A stretch of 64,000 nucleotides of DNA, taken from positions 372,001 through 436,000 of the forward strand of contig NZ_CP004403.1 of the NCBI RefSeq assembly GCF_000730245.1, in the 5' to 3' direction. Positions 28,299 through 37,528 of this stretch are shown here, piece after piece. Each line of letters begins with the position of its first letter. Position 1 is the first letter of the stretch. Under the pieces are notes generated by a model. The model had not been told where the DNA came from. It searched no databases and was given only the letters and a program-made list of their open reading frames with translations. Origin of the DNA: an endosymbiont of Acanthamoeba sp. UWC8 (GTDB lineage: Bacteria > Pseudomonadota > Alphaproteobacteria > Rickettsiales > Midichloriaceae). The position numbers were made by a program, and so were the translations under genes.

Positions 28299-29234
28299 TT
28301 AATTGATTTCATACTTAGCATCACTTATTAACTGCTCCACTAAATCTTTCATAGTTAGGCCGACTCTTAATATCAGATCCGGTACCATTGAATACTTGGT
28401 AAGCCCCGGATGCGTGTTAATCTCAAGGAAGTATAATCCTTCGCTACCTTGGTTTTCATTATATCTGAAATCGCATCTGCTTACTGTTCTGCACCCCAGC
28501 GCTTCATGCACGACTTCAGCATATTTTAGCGCTTTTTTATAAACATCTTCCGGAATTTCCGCCGGAAATATATGATCGGTAACCCCATCGGTATATTTTG
28601 CTTCATAATCTAAAAACTTGACTTTCGGTCTCAGTTCAAGCACACCTAAAGCTCTGCCGTTAAAATATGCTACACTCAGCTCTTTACCGGGAATAAATTC
28701 TTCAATTAAAAGCTGATTACCATACTTCCAATCTTTATAATCAAACTGGAAATTATCACCTTCTTTTATAATATGCACACCCAAACTTGAGCCTTGCTGC
28801 ACAGGTTTAATTACATACGGCTTTGGAAATAACCCCTCTTTAGCTTTAGATGCTTCGACTACTTCTTCTAAGGTAACAACTTTTCCGGGCGCAACCTTAA
28901 CACCCCTGCTTGCCACTATTTCTCTGGCCATCCTTTTATTAATCCCAATCGCAGAAGCCATAATTCCTGAATGCGTGTAAGGAATTTTCATAGTTTCCAA
29001 TACCCCTACTATAGCGCCGTCTTCTCCATAAGTTCCATGTAACGCATTAAACACAACATCAGGCTTGACCTCAGCAAGCTTTATTGCAATATCTTCTTTC
29101 GGATCTATAATACTCACCTTATATCCCAGCTCATTTAAAATTTTAACTACCTGTTCCCCTGACATTATAGAAACGTCATGCTCAGCAGATAAGCCGCCCA
29201 TTAATACTGCTACATGCTTAAACTTATTACTCAT
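28299..29234 (-). CDS. ddl: D-alanine--D-alanine ligase
   Basis: The 311-residue ATP-grasp enzyme joins two D-Ala for peptidoglycan precursor synthesis. Motifs are VLMGGLSAEHDVSIMSG near the N-terminus, HGTYGEDGAIVG (about 64-75), the ATP-grasp KPVQQGSSLGV, and the metal/substrate block EINTHPGLTKYSMVP near the end. All are intact. Its presence with ftsQ and ftsA shows the organism still makes some peptidoglycan. Its start overlaps the end of the upstream glutamine-synthetase-like gene by 4 bp. Confidence 0.96.
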   Translation of the reverse strand: MSNKFKHVAVLMGGLSAEHDVSIMSGEQVVKILNELGYKVSIIDPKEDIAIKLAEVKPDVVFNALHGTYGEDGAIVGVLETMKIPYTHSGIMASAIGINKRMAREIVASRGVKVAPGKVVTLEEVVEASKAKEGLFPKPYVIKPVQQGSSLGVHIIKEGDNFQFDYKDWKYGNQLLIEEFIPGKELSVAYFNGRALGVLELRPKVKFLDYEAKYTDGVTDHIFPAEIPEDVYKKALKYAEVVHEALGCRTVSRCDFRYNENQGSEGLYFLEINTHPGLTKYSMVPDLILRVGLTMKDLVEQLISDAKYEIN

Positions 29235-30106
29235 ATATTTTTTTCTTCCCTCTCATAGTATTGGAATTCTTCCAAATAATTTTTGAGCACTCCTTGCTCA
29301 TGAAAAATATTTTCTGCTTCTTTTAAATCCTTAGGTAGCAATTGTAAAGCATACTGTTCATCAAATGCATTTCCATAGATTCTTTCATAATATAAATTCT
29401 CATTTTTTAAGCCGTGTAATGCCCCAATTAATACAAAAGCAATCACTTTTTCAAGTGATGCATTTGCCGAAGGCACTCTAAGTTCAATTCTTCTAAACTC
29501 AGGTTTACTATCAGGAACCCTAATTGCGGTTGTTCGGTTATTTCCTCCCCAACTAATATTAATTGGAGCCATAAATTTTGCACTAAATCTACTAAAATCT
29601 TTCTCACCCCCGAAAAAATATATTCCCTCTCTTATAATATCAAGTATTCCGTATATGCATTTCTTTAATTCATAACTCTGATTAGTATTAGCTAAAGAAA
29701 AAAAATTTCTCTCTTCTTTATTAAGAAAATTTAGATGTACATGCAGTGAAGAACCGTAATCTCCCGGGAACGGCTTCGGATCAAAATTAACCAAGTAACC
29801 ACATGCTCTGGAATGCTTCCCTAAAATGGCTTTCAGCTCCTCCAAGTAAGTTATCAGTATGGGTAAATCGGAAGTATAGTTTGATTGCACCTCAAATTGC
29901 CCCCTTCCCTTCTCTTCTTCAAGTATTATGTTTTGTTCAGCCAAAAGCTGCCTAAGCAGAGAAGCTTGAAGATGATCAATTTGATTATCCTTTAAATCAG
30001 TAAGATAAAACTCAAGTTCAAAACCGATTTGAGGAGTAAGGTTGAGAGTAGAAAAAAGCTCATCCTGCAAATTAAGAATGAGCTTTTTTAAATTTCCGGT
30101 AACCAC
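29231..30106 (-). CDS. Short glutamine synthetase catalytic-domain protein
   Basis: The 291-residue protein matches the GlnA catalytic fold: GFELEFYL (about 28-35, metal-binding Glu), GRGQFEVQ, GSSLHVHLN (His-containing HVH motif), WGGNNRTTAIRVP and RRIELRVPSANAS (substrate/ATP Arg). It lacks the N-terminal beta-grasp domain of true GlnA (about 450 residues), so it may be a gamma-glutamyl-amine ligase or another GS-like enzyme. It lies between trxA and ddl, 3 bp and -4 bp away, inside the division operon. That suggests a cell-envelope link, but this is inference. Confidence 0.8.
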   Translation of the reverse strand: MVTGNLKKLILNLQDELFSTLNLTPQIGFELEFYLTDLKDNQIDHLQASLLRQLLAEQNIILEEEKGRGQFEVQSNYTSDLPILITYLEELKAILGKHSRACGYLVNFDPKPFPGDYGSSLHVHLNFLNKEERNFFSLANTNQSYELKKCIYGILDIIREGIYFFGGEKDFSRFSAKFMAPINISWGGNNRTTAIRVPDSKPEFRRIELRVPSANASLEKVIAFVLIGALHGLKNENLYYERIYGNAFDEQYALQLLPKDLKEAENIFHEQGVLKNYLEEFQYYEREEKNI

Positions 30107-30109
30107 AAC

Positions 30110-30430
30110 TTATTTTATTTCTGAATTTATCCAATCACTTAATGTACTCTTAGGCATAGACCCAACTTTTGTAGCAATATGCTTGCCGTCTTGGAACAGC
30201 ATTAACGTCGGTATGCCACGAACGCCCATTTTAGTCGGGGTATCCGGGTTTTCATCAATATTCATTTTCAACACTTTAACTTGGTTTTCAAATTCGGAAG
30301 CAATTTCATCAACAATCGGGCTCAGCTGCCTGCATGGACCACACCATTCCGCCCAAAAATCAACTAAGGCATATCCCTTATGTTCTTTTACTTCTTTTTC
30401 AAAAGTTGTATCGGTTACTGAATTTGACAT
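30110..30430 (-). CDS. trxA: Thioredoxin
   Basis: The 106-residue protein is a standard thioredoxin. The redox-active site is WAEWCGPCRQL (about 27-37, CGPC). The cis-Pro loop is GIPTLMLFQDG (about 72-82). It reduces cytoplasmic protein disulfides. It is the first gene of a leftward run through the GS-like gene, ddl, ftsQ and ftsA, and is divergent from infA, with both promoters in the 131-bp gap. Confidence 0.95.
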   Translation of the reverse strand: MSNSVTDTTFEKEVKEHKGYALVDFWAEWCGPCRQLSPIVDEIASEFENQVKVLKMNIDENPDTPTKMGVRGIPTLMLFQDGKHIATKVGSMPKSTLSDWINSEIK

Positions 30431-30501
30431 TATTAAGTCCCTATTAATACATTTAAACTGATTAGATGCTATTTTAAATAGGTTATATTGTCAATACGCG
30501 C

Positions 30502-30529
30502 TTGAAAGTATACGAAATAGTGGTATAAG
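30502..30529 (+). promoter_or_regulatory. Putative sigma-70 promoter of infA-maf
   Basis: TTGAAA (30502-30507) and TATAAG (30524-30529) are separated by 16 bp, 32 bp before the infA ATG. In AT-rich DNA such matches can occur by chance. Confidence 0.35.
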
Positions 30530-30561
30530 TTTACAAATCAATATATATATTTTAGAGATTC

Positions 30562-30807
30562 ATGGCTAAAGAAGAATTACTTGAATTTAAAGGAAAAGTA
30601 GTAGAACTTTTACCAAACGCGACTTTTAGAGTGCTTCTTGAAAACGGGCATGAGATTATTGCTTATACTTCCGGCAAAATGAGAAAAAACAGAATAAGAG
30701 TTTTAGCCGGTGACGATGTTACCGTGGAGATGACTCCTTACGACCTTTCCAAAGGAAGAGTAAAACATAGACATAAAGACGGCATCCCCGCTCCCGTTGA
30801 GGAATAA
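30562..30807 (+). CDS. infA: Translation initiation factor IF-1
   Basis: The 81-residue single OB-fold protein binds the ribosomal A site during initiation. The family core is complete: [20 protein letters not shown], then [17 protein letters not shown] and [10 protein letters not shown]. It is about nine residues longer than the usual 72 because of a C-terminal basic tail. The stop overlaps the maf start by one base (TAATG), so the two genes are coupled. Confidence 0.96.
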   Translation: MAKEELLEFKGKVVELLPNATFRVLLENGHEIIAYTSGKMRKNRIRVLAGDDVTVEMTPYDLSKGRVKHRHKDGIPAPVEE

Positions 30808-31397
30808 TGCCTAAACTTATCCTTGCCTCAACCTCACCGAGAAGATTATCTTTACTTAAGCAAATCGGATACACACCCGACCTCATCTTCGCCCCCGAGA
30901 TAGATGAAACTCCTCTCAAAAAAGAACTGCCTTCAGCTTTAGTAAAAAGATTATCCTATGAGAAAGCTAAGAGAGCGCAAAGCGAGCATAAGGATGATAT
31001 AATACTTGCAGCAGATACTGTGGTTGCAAGAGGAAGAAGAGTTATCGGAAAACCTGAAGGAACAGAGGAAGCGCGCGCTTTTCTTAACTTTCTTTCAGGT
31101 CATAAGCATAGAACCTATACGGGAGTTTCAGCAATTTACAAAGAAAAAGTAATTACTAAAATTTCACATACCACAGTTAAATTTAAAAGAATTTCTGCTG
31201 AAGAGTTGGATTTATATATAGCATCCCGGCAGTGGGAAGGAAAGTCAGGCGCCTATTCTATTCAGGGTATGGCTAATATGTTTATAGAATATATTATCGG
31301 CTCTGACACTAATGTAATTGGGTTAAACTTAAACATAACTTATAAAATCTTAAGCTCTTTAGGGCTGAAACCGATGGTCGGAAGCAAAAGCACTTAG
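30807..31397 (+). CDS. maf: Maf-family nucleotide pyrophosphatase
   Basis: The 196-residue protein hydrolyses non-canonical or pyrimidine nucleoside triphosphates (dTTP/UTP-type in the YhdE group). Motifs are LASTSPRRLSLLKQIG (about 4-19), the catalytic-base block AADTVVARGRRVIGKP (about 69-84), and the end block YSIQGMANMFIEYIIGSDTN. It is translationally coupled to infA, an order common in alphaproteobacteria. Confidence 0.93.
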   Translation: MPKLILASTSPRRLSLLKQIGYTPDLIFAPEIDETPLKKELPSALVKRLSYEKAKRAQSEHKDDIILAADTVVARGRRVIGKPEGTEEARAFLNFLSGHKHRTYTGVSAIYKEKVITKISHTTVKFKRISAEELDLYIASRQWEGKSGAYSIQGMANMFIEYIIGSDTNVIGLNLNITYKILSSLGLKPMVGSKST

Positions 31398-31574
31398 CTG
31401 TAATTCTTTGCAGAAGATAACTTACATATAAATTAAGCTTGGCAATAAAATACAGTTAATTTTAGAAGCACATCTTTATATTAATTAATATATACTTATA
31501 TTTTACCTACATATTTATATTAACAACTTGGGATAAAAATCGCTTAAAAGTTAAGTATTTATTAAAACCTGACT

Positions 31575-31775
31575 TTAAGCTATGATATTTGTATAAACAG
31601 TTGAGCATATTGTTGCAATAGATTCTTTTACCCGCCCTTTCCTTTTTCTTAAATTAAATATAAGAAATTGATTAATAACCTTACACTTCATAAGTTCACT
31701 AATCTCCTCTTCAAGCAGCTCTTGTTCAAAGCGCAATCTTTCTAATTCTTTAAAATACTTTATGTCTTCAATCAT
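31575..31775 (-). CDS. Possible small helical-hairpin protein
   Basis: The 66-residue open frame would form two helices (LERLRFEQELLEEEISEL, then LRKRKGRVKESIATI), a layout resembling the small DUF465/YdcH family. The ribosome site is weak and no neighbour supports it. It could be a chance frame in the long gap before sucC. Confidence 0.3.
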   Translation of the reverse strand: MIEDIKYFKELERLRFEQELLEEEISELMKCKVINQFLIFNLRKRKGRVKESIATICSTVYTNIIA

Positions 31776-32142
31776 AAAAAAGCTCTAAAAGCCAGTTAAT
31801 ATTACTATTACAGCAGGATCAACTAAACCCCATACCCCATATATTTAACAAATTCTTAATAAAAAGTTAATAAAAAATTTAAATTTATAAAACCGCAGAT
31901 TCTTGAAGCCTCCAGATTAAGTAAAAATCCTTTCATCCCATTTTGGCATTATATACAAAAATAAATTATTATTACACTTAATTTTTATTATTTTTTATAA
32001 TAAATTAACTTTATAGGTCATATTTATTTATTAGACATTAAATAACTTAGAAAAAATTATGAATTTTAAAAACTTGTAAATATTGTGATTTATTACTATT
32101 CTATGATGTGTAGTGTTTATTGGTAATTGGAGATAAAATTAA
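31776..32142. other. 367-bp leader/promoter region of sucC
   Basis: Very AT-rich. The only signal I can support is a promoter-like pair at 32074-32102. No riboswitch-like structure or RNA gene is seen. Confidence 0.4.
32074..32102 (+). promoter_or_regulatory. Putative promoter of sucCD
   Basis: TTGTAA (32074-32079) and TATTCT (32097-32102) are spaced by 17 bp, about 40 bp before the sucC ATG. A GGAG ribosome site follows (TTGGAGATAAAATTAAATG). Confidence 0.35.
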
Positions 32143-33324
32143 ATGAATATTCATGAGTATCAGGCAAAACAAGTGCTTGCAAAATATGGGGTATCTGTAC
32201 CGACGGGAGAAGCGGCATTTAGCGTTGAAGAAGCAGTTGCTGCGGCTAACAAGCTAATTCCGGCTGATACTAAAGACAAAGATTCTATTTGGGTAGTGAA
32301 AGCTCAAATTCATGCAGGCGGCAGAGGCAAAGCAGGTGGTGTTAAAGTTGTTAAAACCATTGAAGATGTAGAAGCGGAAGCAAAAAGAATGCTTGGCATG
32401 ACACTAATCACAAAGCAAACCGGGCCTGAAGGAAAGATGGTAAGAAGGCTTTATATTGAGAAAGGCTCTCATATTAAGAAAGAATATTACCTATCTTTAG
32501 TTCTTGATAGAATGACAGGCGGCTTGGTGTTTATAGCATCCACTGAAGGCGGAGTAGAAATTGAAGAAGTAGCTGAAGCTCATCCTGAAAAAATCGTAAA
32601 AGTTGCAGTTGATCCTGCATATGGAATTCAGGATTTTCACCTGAGAAAAATTGCTTTTGGGCTCGGCTTTGAAGGTGATAAAGTTAAGGCTCTTTCTAAG
32701 CTTGCGAGGAACTTATATAATGCGTTCATCGCAACCGATGCTAATCAAATTGAAATCAACCCGCTTATTGAAACTACAGACGGTAGCATATTAGCACTTG
32801 ATGCAAAAATTAACTTTGATGCAAATGCTCTTTACAAGCACCCTGAGATCGCCGAACTTCGCGATGAGCATGAAGAAGATCCACTTGAGGTTGAAGCTCA
32901 TAAGGATGACCTTAACTATATTAAGATGGAAGGGAACATCGGTTGCATGGTAAATGGTGCCGGGCTTGCAATGGCTACCATGGATATCATTAAGCTTTAC
33001 GGCGGTTCACCTGCAAACTTTTTAGACGTGGGCGGCGGAGCAACTAAAGAAAAAGTTACTAAAGCTTTTAAATTAATTCTTTCGGATAAGAACGTGAAAG
33101 GCATTTTAGTTAATATCTTTGGCGGAATTATGAGATGCGACATTATTGCAGAAGGAGTAATTCATGCTGCTAAAGAAGTTGGGGTGCAGGTGCCTGTAGT
33201 TGTTAGACTCGCAGGAACAAATGCTGATAAAGGCAAAGAAATGCTTTCCTCTTCAGGGCTTGCTTTAATTCCGGCAAATGATTTAGCTGACGCAGCTCAA
33301 AAAATCGTAAGTGCAATCAAATAA
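32143..33324 (+). CDS. sucC: Succinyl-CoA synthetase beta subunit
   Basis: The 393-residue subunit of the TCA-cycle ligase binds ADP/GDP through an N-terminal ATP-grasp fold and succinate through the C-terminal domain. It starts [17 protein letters not shown], the family N-terminus. Further motifs are [35 protein letters not shown], and [17 protein letters not shown], then [12 protein letters not shown]. The length is normal. It pairs with sucD 15 bp downstream. The reaction consumes or supplies succinyl-CoA, also the substrate of hemA in this window. Confidence 0.97.
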   Translation: MNIHEYQAKQVLAKYGVSVPTGEAAFSVEEAVAAANKLIPADTKDKDSIWVVKAQIHAGGRGKAGGVKVVKTIEDVEAEAKRMLGMTLITKQTGPEGKMVRRLYIEKGSHIKKEYYLSLVLDRMTGGLVFIASTEGGVEIEEVAEAHPEKIVKVAVDPAYGIQDFHLRKIAFGLGFEGDKVKALSKLARNLYNAFIATDANQIEINPLIETTDGSILALDAKINFDANALYKHPEIAELRDEHEEDPLEVEAHKDDLNYIKMEGNIGCMVNGAGLAMATMDIIKLYGGSPANFLDVGGGATKEKVTKAFKLILSDKNVKGILVNIFGGIMRCDIIAEGVIHAAKEVGVQVPVVVRLAGTNADKGKEMLSSSGLALIPANDLADAAQKIVSAIK

Positions 33325-33339
33325 TTTAAAGGTTAACAA

Positions 33340-34218
33340 ATGTCTATTCTGGTAAATTCTAATACTAAAGTAATATGCCAAGGTTTCACCGGAGCACAAG
33401 GCACTTTCCATTCCGAGCAAGCAGTTGCGTACGGCACGAAAATGGTTGGTGGTGTTACTCCCGGCAAAGGCGGCACAACACACCTGAATCTTCCGGTATT
33501 TAATACCGTAGATGAAGCGGTTAAAAAAACACAAGCTAATGCATCGGTAATTTATGTCCCGCCTGCATTTGCAGCCGATGCTATTTTAGAAGCTATAGAT
33601 GCTCAAGTTGAGCTTATAGTTTGTATCACCGAAGGTATCCCCGTGTTAGATATGGTGAGAGTTAAACGTGCATTGGTCGGCTCAAAGTCAAGGCTTATCG
33701 GCCCCAACTGCCCGGGTGTTATCACCCCCGATCAATGTAAGATCGGTATTATGCCGGGTTACATTCATAAACCGGGTAAGATCGGTATAGTATCAAGATC
33801 AGGTACTTTAACTTATGAAGCAGTTGCACAGACTACTGCCGTAAACTTAGGACAATCCACGTGTGTGGGTATTGGTGGTGATCCGGTAAACGGCACTAAC
33901 TTCGTAGATGTACTTGAGCTTTTTGTGAAAGATGAAGAAACCGAAGCAATTATCATGATCGGTGAAATCGGTGGTACTGCTGAAGTCGACGGTGCAAACT
34001 TTATTAAAGAGTCAAAAACCAAGAAACCGGTAGTAGGGTTCATTGCAGGAATAACTGCTCCTCCTGGTAAAAGAATGGGGCACGCAGGTGCAATAGTTTC
34101 AGGCGGGCAAGATACAGCTGAAAGCAAGATCGAGGCAATGAAAAGTGCCGGTATATTTGTCTCTGAGTCTCCTGCAAGCTTAGGGACTACAATGCTGGAT
34201 GCATTAAAATCCAAATAA
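33340..34218 (+). CDS. sucD: Succinyl-CoA synthetase alpha subunit
   Basis: The 292-residue subunit binds CoA and carries the phospho-histidine. The CoA-binding Rossmann region is [17 protein letters not shown]. The block [11 protein letters not shown] and the active-site [12 protein letters not shown] (His about 248) are intact. It is co-transcribed with sucC, and a strong terminator ends the unit 23 bp later. Confidence 0.97.
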   Translation: MSILVNSNTKVICQGFTGAQGTFHSEQAVAYGTKMVGGVTPGKGGTTHLNLPVFNTVDEAVKKTQANASVIYVPPAFAADAILEAIDAQVELIVCITEGIPVLDMVRVKRALVGSKSRLIGPNCPGVITPDQCKIGIMPGYIHKPGKIGIVSRSGTLTYEAVAQTTAVNLGQSTCVGIGGDPVNGTNFVDVLELFVKDEETEAIIMIGEIGGTAEVDGANFIKESKTKKPVVGFIAGITAPPGKRMGHAGAIVSGGQDTAESKIEAMKSAGIFVSESPASLGTTMLDALKSK

Positions 34219-34240
34219 GCTTTATAACTAATCACATTTT

Positions 34241-34281
34241 AAAAGCACTATTAGTTCCGAAAAAGCTAATAGTGCTTTTTT
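34241..34281 (+). terminator. Intrinsic terminator of sucCD
   Basis: AAAAGCACTATTAG (34241-34254) pairs with CTAATAGTGCTTTT (34266-34279) around an 11-base loop and runs into six Ts. The 14-bp stem with a U-tract is the clearest terminator in the window and could work in both directions. Confidence 0.85.
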
Positions 34282-34364
34282 AGCAGAAAAATTATGTAAG
34301 CAAATCTGGAGATAGTAAAAATGATATGTTAGAAATTATTAAAATTAAATCGTGAGTATATATA

Positions 34365-34946
34365 ATGCGTATTATCACCGGAAAACATAAGAACCGAAAA
34401 ATACTTACCGCCTTAAAAGGTAACAATGCTAAAAACTTTAGGCCAAGCACCGAAAAAACTCGAGAGGCTATTTTTAATATTATTAATAGCACAACCTTTG
34501 AAATTGAAAATTTTATGGGAAGTGCCAATGTTCTTGATTTATTCTGCGGCTCAGGAGCATTAGGCTTGGAAGCGTTATCGAGAGGTGTAAAATTTGTAAC
34601 TTTTATTGACAAGGAACCATCTCATATTGCGATCTCTAAGCAAAACGTAGAAAATTTTAACGAGCTTACAAACTCTGAATTCATAGTCTGTGATGCTACA
34701 AAGCTTAAAAGCAACCATAAGAAATATAATTTAATTTTGTTAGACCCCCCTTACAATATGCCAAACATCATTACCTCTTCTCTTAAAGCTTTAGAAGAAG
34801 GCAATTGGATTGATAAACAGAACTTTATAATTATTGAACATGCCAGAAGAGATAAGTTTGTTTTAAGCCCGGGATATGAAATTCTTTCTTCAAAAGTATA
34901 TGGCTCTTCAGCACTCACAATTTGCAGATTTTTAGGCCATAAGTAA
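34365..34946 (+). CDS. rsmD: 16S rRNA (guanine(966)-N2)-methyltransferase RsmD
   Basis: The 193-residue SAM-dependent methyltransferase modifies G966 of 16S rRNA. It begins MRIITGKHKNRKI, typical of RsmD. SAM motif I is LDLFCGSGALGLEALSRG (about 60-77). The catalytic DPPY motif is LLDPPYN (about 126-132). It is monocistronic, after the sucCD terminator and just before tRNA-Lys. Confidence 0.94.
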   Translation: MRIITGKHKNRKILTALKGNNAKNFRPSTEKTREAIFNIINSTTFEIENFMGSANVLDLFCGSGALGLEALSRGVKFVTFIDKEPSHIAISKQNVENFNELTNSEFIVCDATKLKSNHKKYNLILLDPPYNMPNIITSSLKALEEGNWIDKQNFIIIEHARRDKFVLSPGYEILSSKVYGSSALTICRFLGHK

Positions 34947-34954
34947 AAAAATGC

Positions 34955-34982
34955 TTGTTTTATGTGATAACTATGATATATA
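34955..34982 (+). promoter_or_regulatory. Putative promoter of tRNA-Lys
   Basis: TTGTTT (34955-34960) and TATATA (34977-34982) lie 16 bp apart, ending 18 bp before the tRNA. Confidence 0.35.
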
Positions 34983-35000
34983 AATGACCCATGACAGGAT

Positions 35001-35076
35001 GATCCCGTAGCTCAGTTGGTAGAGCAATTGACTTTTAATCAATTGGTCACGCGTTCGAGTCGCGTCGGGATCACCA
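35001..35076 (+). tRNA. tRNA-Lys (anticodon UUU)
   Basis: The 76-base gene folds as a cloverleaf. The acceptor stem is GATCCCG with CGGGATC (35066-35072), and the 3' ACCA is encoded. The D loop is AGTTGGTAGA. The anticodon loop is CTTTTAA with TTT. The T arm contains GTTCGAGTC. An integrase gene starts 337 bp downstream in the same direction, so the tRNA 3' end is a candidate attachment site for the island. Confidence 0.97.
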
Positions 35077-35412
35077 CTTAAAGCCCCACAAATAGCACTC
35101 TCCAGCCCTTTCTTATATTTTTTACTCACTAATACTAAAATATTCTTCCCCTCCCCTCTTATCTTCGCCCTAACCTATTGTATTTACGAATATATTAGCA
35201 GCTTTTTTCTTCTCATTTTATTGATATTATACTTAGAAACTTTCCCCCTCTTTAGTACACGGTTAGTACACAAAATTATCCTTTTACACTCTCATTTCGA
35301 TTTGATTATTTTGTTTTCTAACCACTTTTATCAGAACTTAATTACGGTTGACTTTGCAAGCCTTTGTACGGTAACACCTGAATTTATAAGCAAAACTTAA
35401 TTAAGACAAAAG
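35077..35412. other. Intergenic stretch between tRNA-Lys and integrase
   Basis: I see no gene here. If the island inserted at the tRNA 3' end, attL would be at about 35,050-35,076. I found no second copy of the tRNA 3' sequence in the window, so the other attachment end is outside it or lost. Confidence 0.4.
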
Positions 35413-36285
35413 ATGACAAAGCTAACTAAAACAATAATTGAAAACGCTGAGGTAAAGGAAAAACCTTATTTTATATTTGATACTCAAGTTCCCGGATTTT
35501 GTGTAAGAATATCACCAACAGGCAAACGCCATTACTACCTACAATATATGGCTAATAAATCCGTTAAAAGGCTAGCGCTAGGGCAACACGGTATTATAAC
35601 GGTAGAAAAAGCCAGGGATAAAGCAATTACCATGTTAGCCAAGGTTAAAGACGGAGGAGACCCGCAAGCAGAAAAAACTAAAAAAGCTCTGGAAGCAAAT
35701 ATGAAAGAACTTGCTGCTCGTTATCTGGAATATATCCCTTCTCACTGTAAAAAACGTACTATAAAAGGATATGAGCATTACCTCAATCAGCATATACTTC
35801 CTTCCTTAGGTAACATGAAAATCTCGGAAGTTACTCGTGCCGATATTGCTTATATCCATCATACAATGAACCACATCCAATACAAAGCTAACCGTTGCCT
35901 GGCTGTGTTATCTGTTATGTTTAATCTTGCCGAAATGTGGGGTTTAAGAGTTGCCGGCACCAATCCCTGCAAGCATATTAAGAAATATACAGAGCAGAAG
36001 CGAGAACGATTCTTAAGTAAAGAAGAAGCTAAGCGCCTAGGGCAAGTATTACAACAAATGAAGACTGATGATAGTGAGAACATAGCAGCCGTTTATTGCA
36101 TTGAGCTTTTACTTTATACAGGTTGCAGGCTTGGGGAGATTCAAACTTTGAAATGGGGTTATATAGATTATAATAGTTCCTGTATACGCCTGCCTGACTC
36201 TAAGACCGGTGCCCGTATAGTCCATATAGGAGCTAATGTGACTAGTTTACTAAAAGAGATACAAGCTCATCCGCTAAGGCCTAAA
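35413..36285 (+). pseudogene. Tyrosine-recombinase integrase, 3'-truncated by an IS
   Basis: About 291 residues of a P4-type (DUF4102 plus phage_integrase) tyrosine recombinase remain. The arm-binding N-terminal domain shows VPGFCVRISPTGKRHYYLQY. The core-binding domain and the start of the catalytic domain, including the first catalytic Arg in LLYTGCRLGEIQTLKW (Arg about 237), are present. The H-x-x-R and Tyr regions, about 100 residues, are missing because the IS copy begins at 36286. The frame runs a few codons into the IS. It cannot be active. It marks the left end of a tRNA-Lys island. Confidence 0.88.
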
Positions 36286-36318
36286 TGTCAAGCCCCCGAA
36301 ATATGTTCCAGTTTTTAG

Positions 36319-37170
36319 TTAGTGACAAGTCATGTAGTTAACGATTGTATTAGGAGCTGGCGGCTTGTAATTTAGAGAGCTATGAGGTCTAATTTCGTTG
36401 TAGTGTTTACGCCAGTTTTCTATAATAACTTGTGCTTCATTTAATGTACAAAATGATTCTCCATTTAGTAATTCATCTCTAAGGCTACCGTTAAACCTTT
36501 CATTGAATCCATTCTCCCATGGGCTACCGGGAGTAATATATGCTGTTTTTACCTTTAGCACTTCTAACCATTTCTGAAGAGTTTTAGCAGTAAACTCACT
36601 GCCATTATCTGAACGGATAAAATCAGGTATCGCTTCCGTCATAAATAACTTAGATAATACATCAATCACATTATCAGATGTAAGGTTATAACCAACCTTG
36701 ATTGCTAAGCATTTACGACTAAATTCATCTATTACCGTTAGCATCCTGATCTTCCTGCCATTACTTAGCCTATCCGTTACAAAATCGTAACTCCACACAT
36801 GATTAGCATATAATGGCCTAAGTCTAATACAGCTACCATCATTAAAGTATAACCTTCCTCTCTTCTTCTGCTTTTTGGGGACTTTTAATCCTTCTTCACG
36901 CCAAATACGCTCAACCCGTTTATGGTTAACTTGCCATCCGTCAGCTTTTAGTAATGCTGTTATCCGGCGATAGCCATAACGTCCATATTTAGTTGCTATA
37001 TCTATAATATCTTTACGAAGAGCATCTTCATCATTAGCTTTTTTAGGTATATAGCGCTGAACAGAGCGAGAGACATACAATAATCTACATGCCTTACGCT
37101 CTGATATATCATATTTTTGACATGCTGATACTACTGCTTTACGCTTCTGCTCAGCGCTTATTAGTTTCCC
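36319..37170 (-). CDS. IS3-family transposase OrfB (DDE integrase), copy 1
   Basis: The DDE transposase part has about 253 residues from the ATG at 37080; the functional product is an OrfAB fusion made by -1 frameshifting. The slippery heptamer GGGAAAC lies at 37164-37170 (minus strand) at the end of OrfA. The HTH_21 region (GRYGYRRITALL) is followed by the catalytic core: the first Asp in WSYDFVTDRL, then RSDNGSEF, and Glu in NGFNERFNGSLRDEL. All DDE residues are present, so this copy may be active. Confidence 0.9.
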   Translation of the reverse strand, partial: GKLISAEQKRKAVVSACQKYDISERKACRLLYVSRSVQRYIPKKANDEDALRKDIIDIATKYGRYGYRRITALLKADGWQVNHKRVERIWREEGLKVPKKQKKRGRLYFNDGSCIRLRPLYANHVWSYDFVTDRLSNGRKIRMLTVIDEFSRKCLAIKVGYNLTSDNVIDVLSKLFMTEAIPDFIRSDNGSEFTAKTLQKWLEVLKVKTAYITPGSPWENGFNERFNGSLRDELLNGESFCTLNEAQVIIENWRKHYNEIRPHSSLNYKPPAPNTIVNYMTCH

Positions 37171-37436
37171 TCAGCTACATCTTTTAGTATTAAATTACTA
37201 AGGGTAAGCTCAGCTACAGCGCGTTTTAAACGCATATTCTCAACCTCAAGATTCTTTAGACGTTTAATCTGGGAAATCTCCATGCCGCCATATTCTTTAC
37301 GCCATTTATAATATGTAGCATCAGAAATACCTAACTGTTTGCACATCCTGATAACGCTCTCTCCCTGGCTAAGTATTACCTCTGCCTGCCTTAATAACCT
37401 TATTATCTGCTCACTATTATATTTCTTCTTCATCAT
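37161..37436 (-). CDS. IS3-family OrfA (helix-turn-helix), copy 1
   Basis: The 91-residue HTH_Tnp_1-type protein shows MCKQLGISDATYYKWRKEYGG and a C-terminal leucine zipper (KNLEVENMRLKRAVAEL). It binds the IS ends and is fused to OrfB by frameshifting near its stop. Confidence 0.9.
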   Translation of the reverse strand: MMKKKYNSEQIIRLLRQAEVILSQGESVIRMCKQLGISDATYYKWRKEYGGMEISQIKRLKNLEVENMRLKRAVAELTLSNLILKDVAEGN

Positions 37437-37528
37437 ATAATTACTCCATCTAAATTTATTTATAGATTAGCTCAATAGCTATCTATTTACTAACCTATTC
37501 ATGGAGCTATTATACGGGGGCAGGACAA

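Larger units (their letters stand above)
36286..37527 (-). mobile_element. IS3-family (IS407-like) insertion sequence, copy 1
   Basis: This 1,242-bp element has imperfect terminal repeats TGTCAAGCCCCCG and TGTCCTGCCCCCG (read inward from each end). It has two overlapping leftward ORFs joined by a -1 frameshift. AAA flanks both sides (36283-36285, 37528-37530), compatible with a 3-bp target duplication, although three As could be chance. It separates the truncated integrase from the 5'-truncated toxin carrier gene. A second copy, apparently identical, lies at 47275-48516 in the same orientation. Confidence 0.92.

Noticed and set aside
33813-34235. 140-codon leftward open frame within sucD
   Set aside because: It is antisense to a highly conserved gene; codon bias of the real gene creates it.
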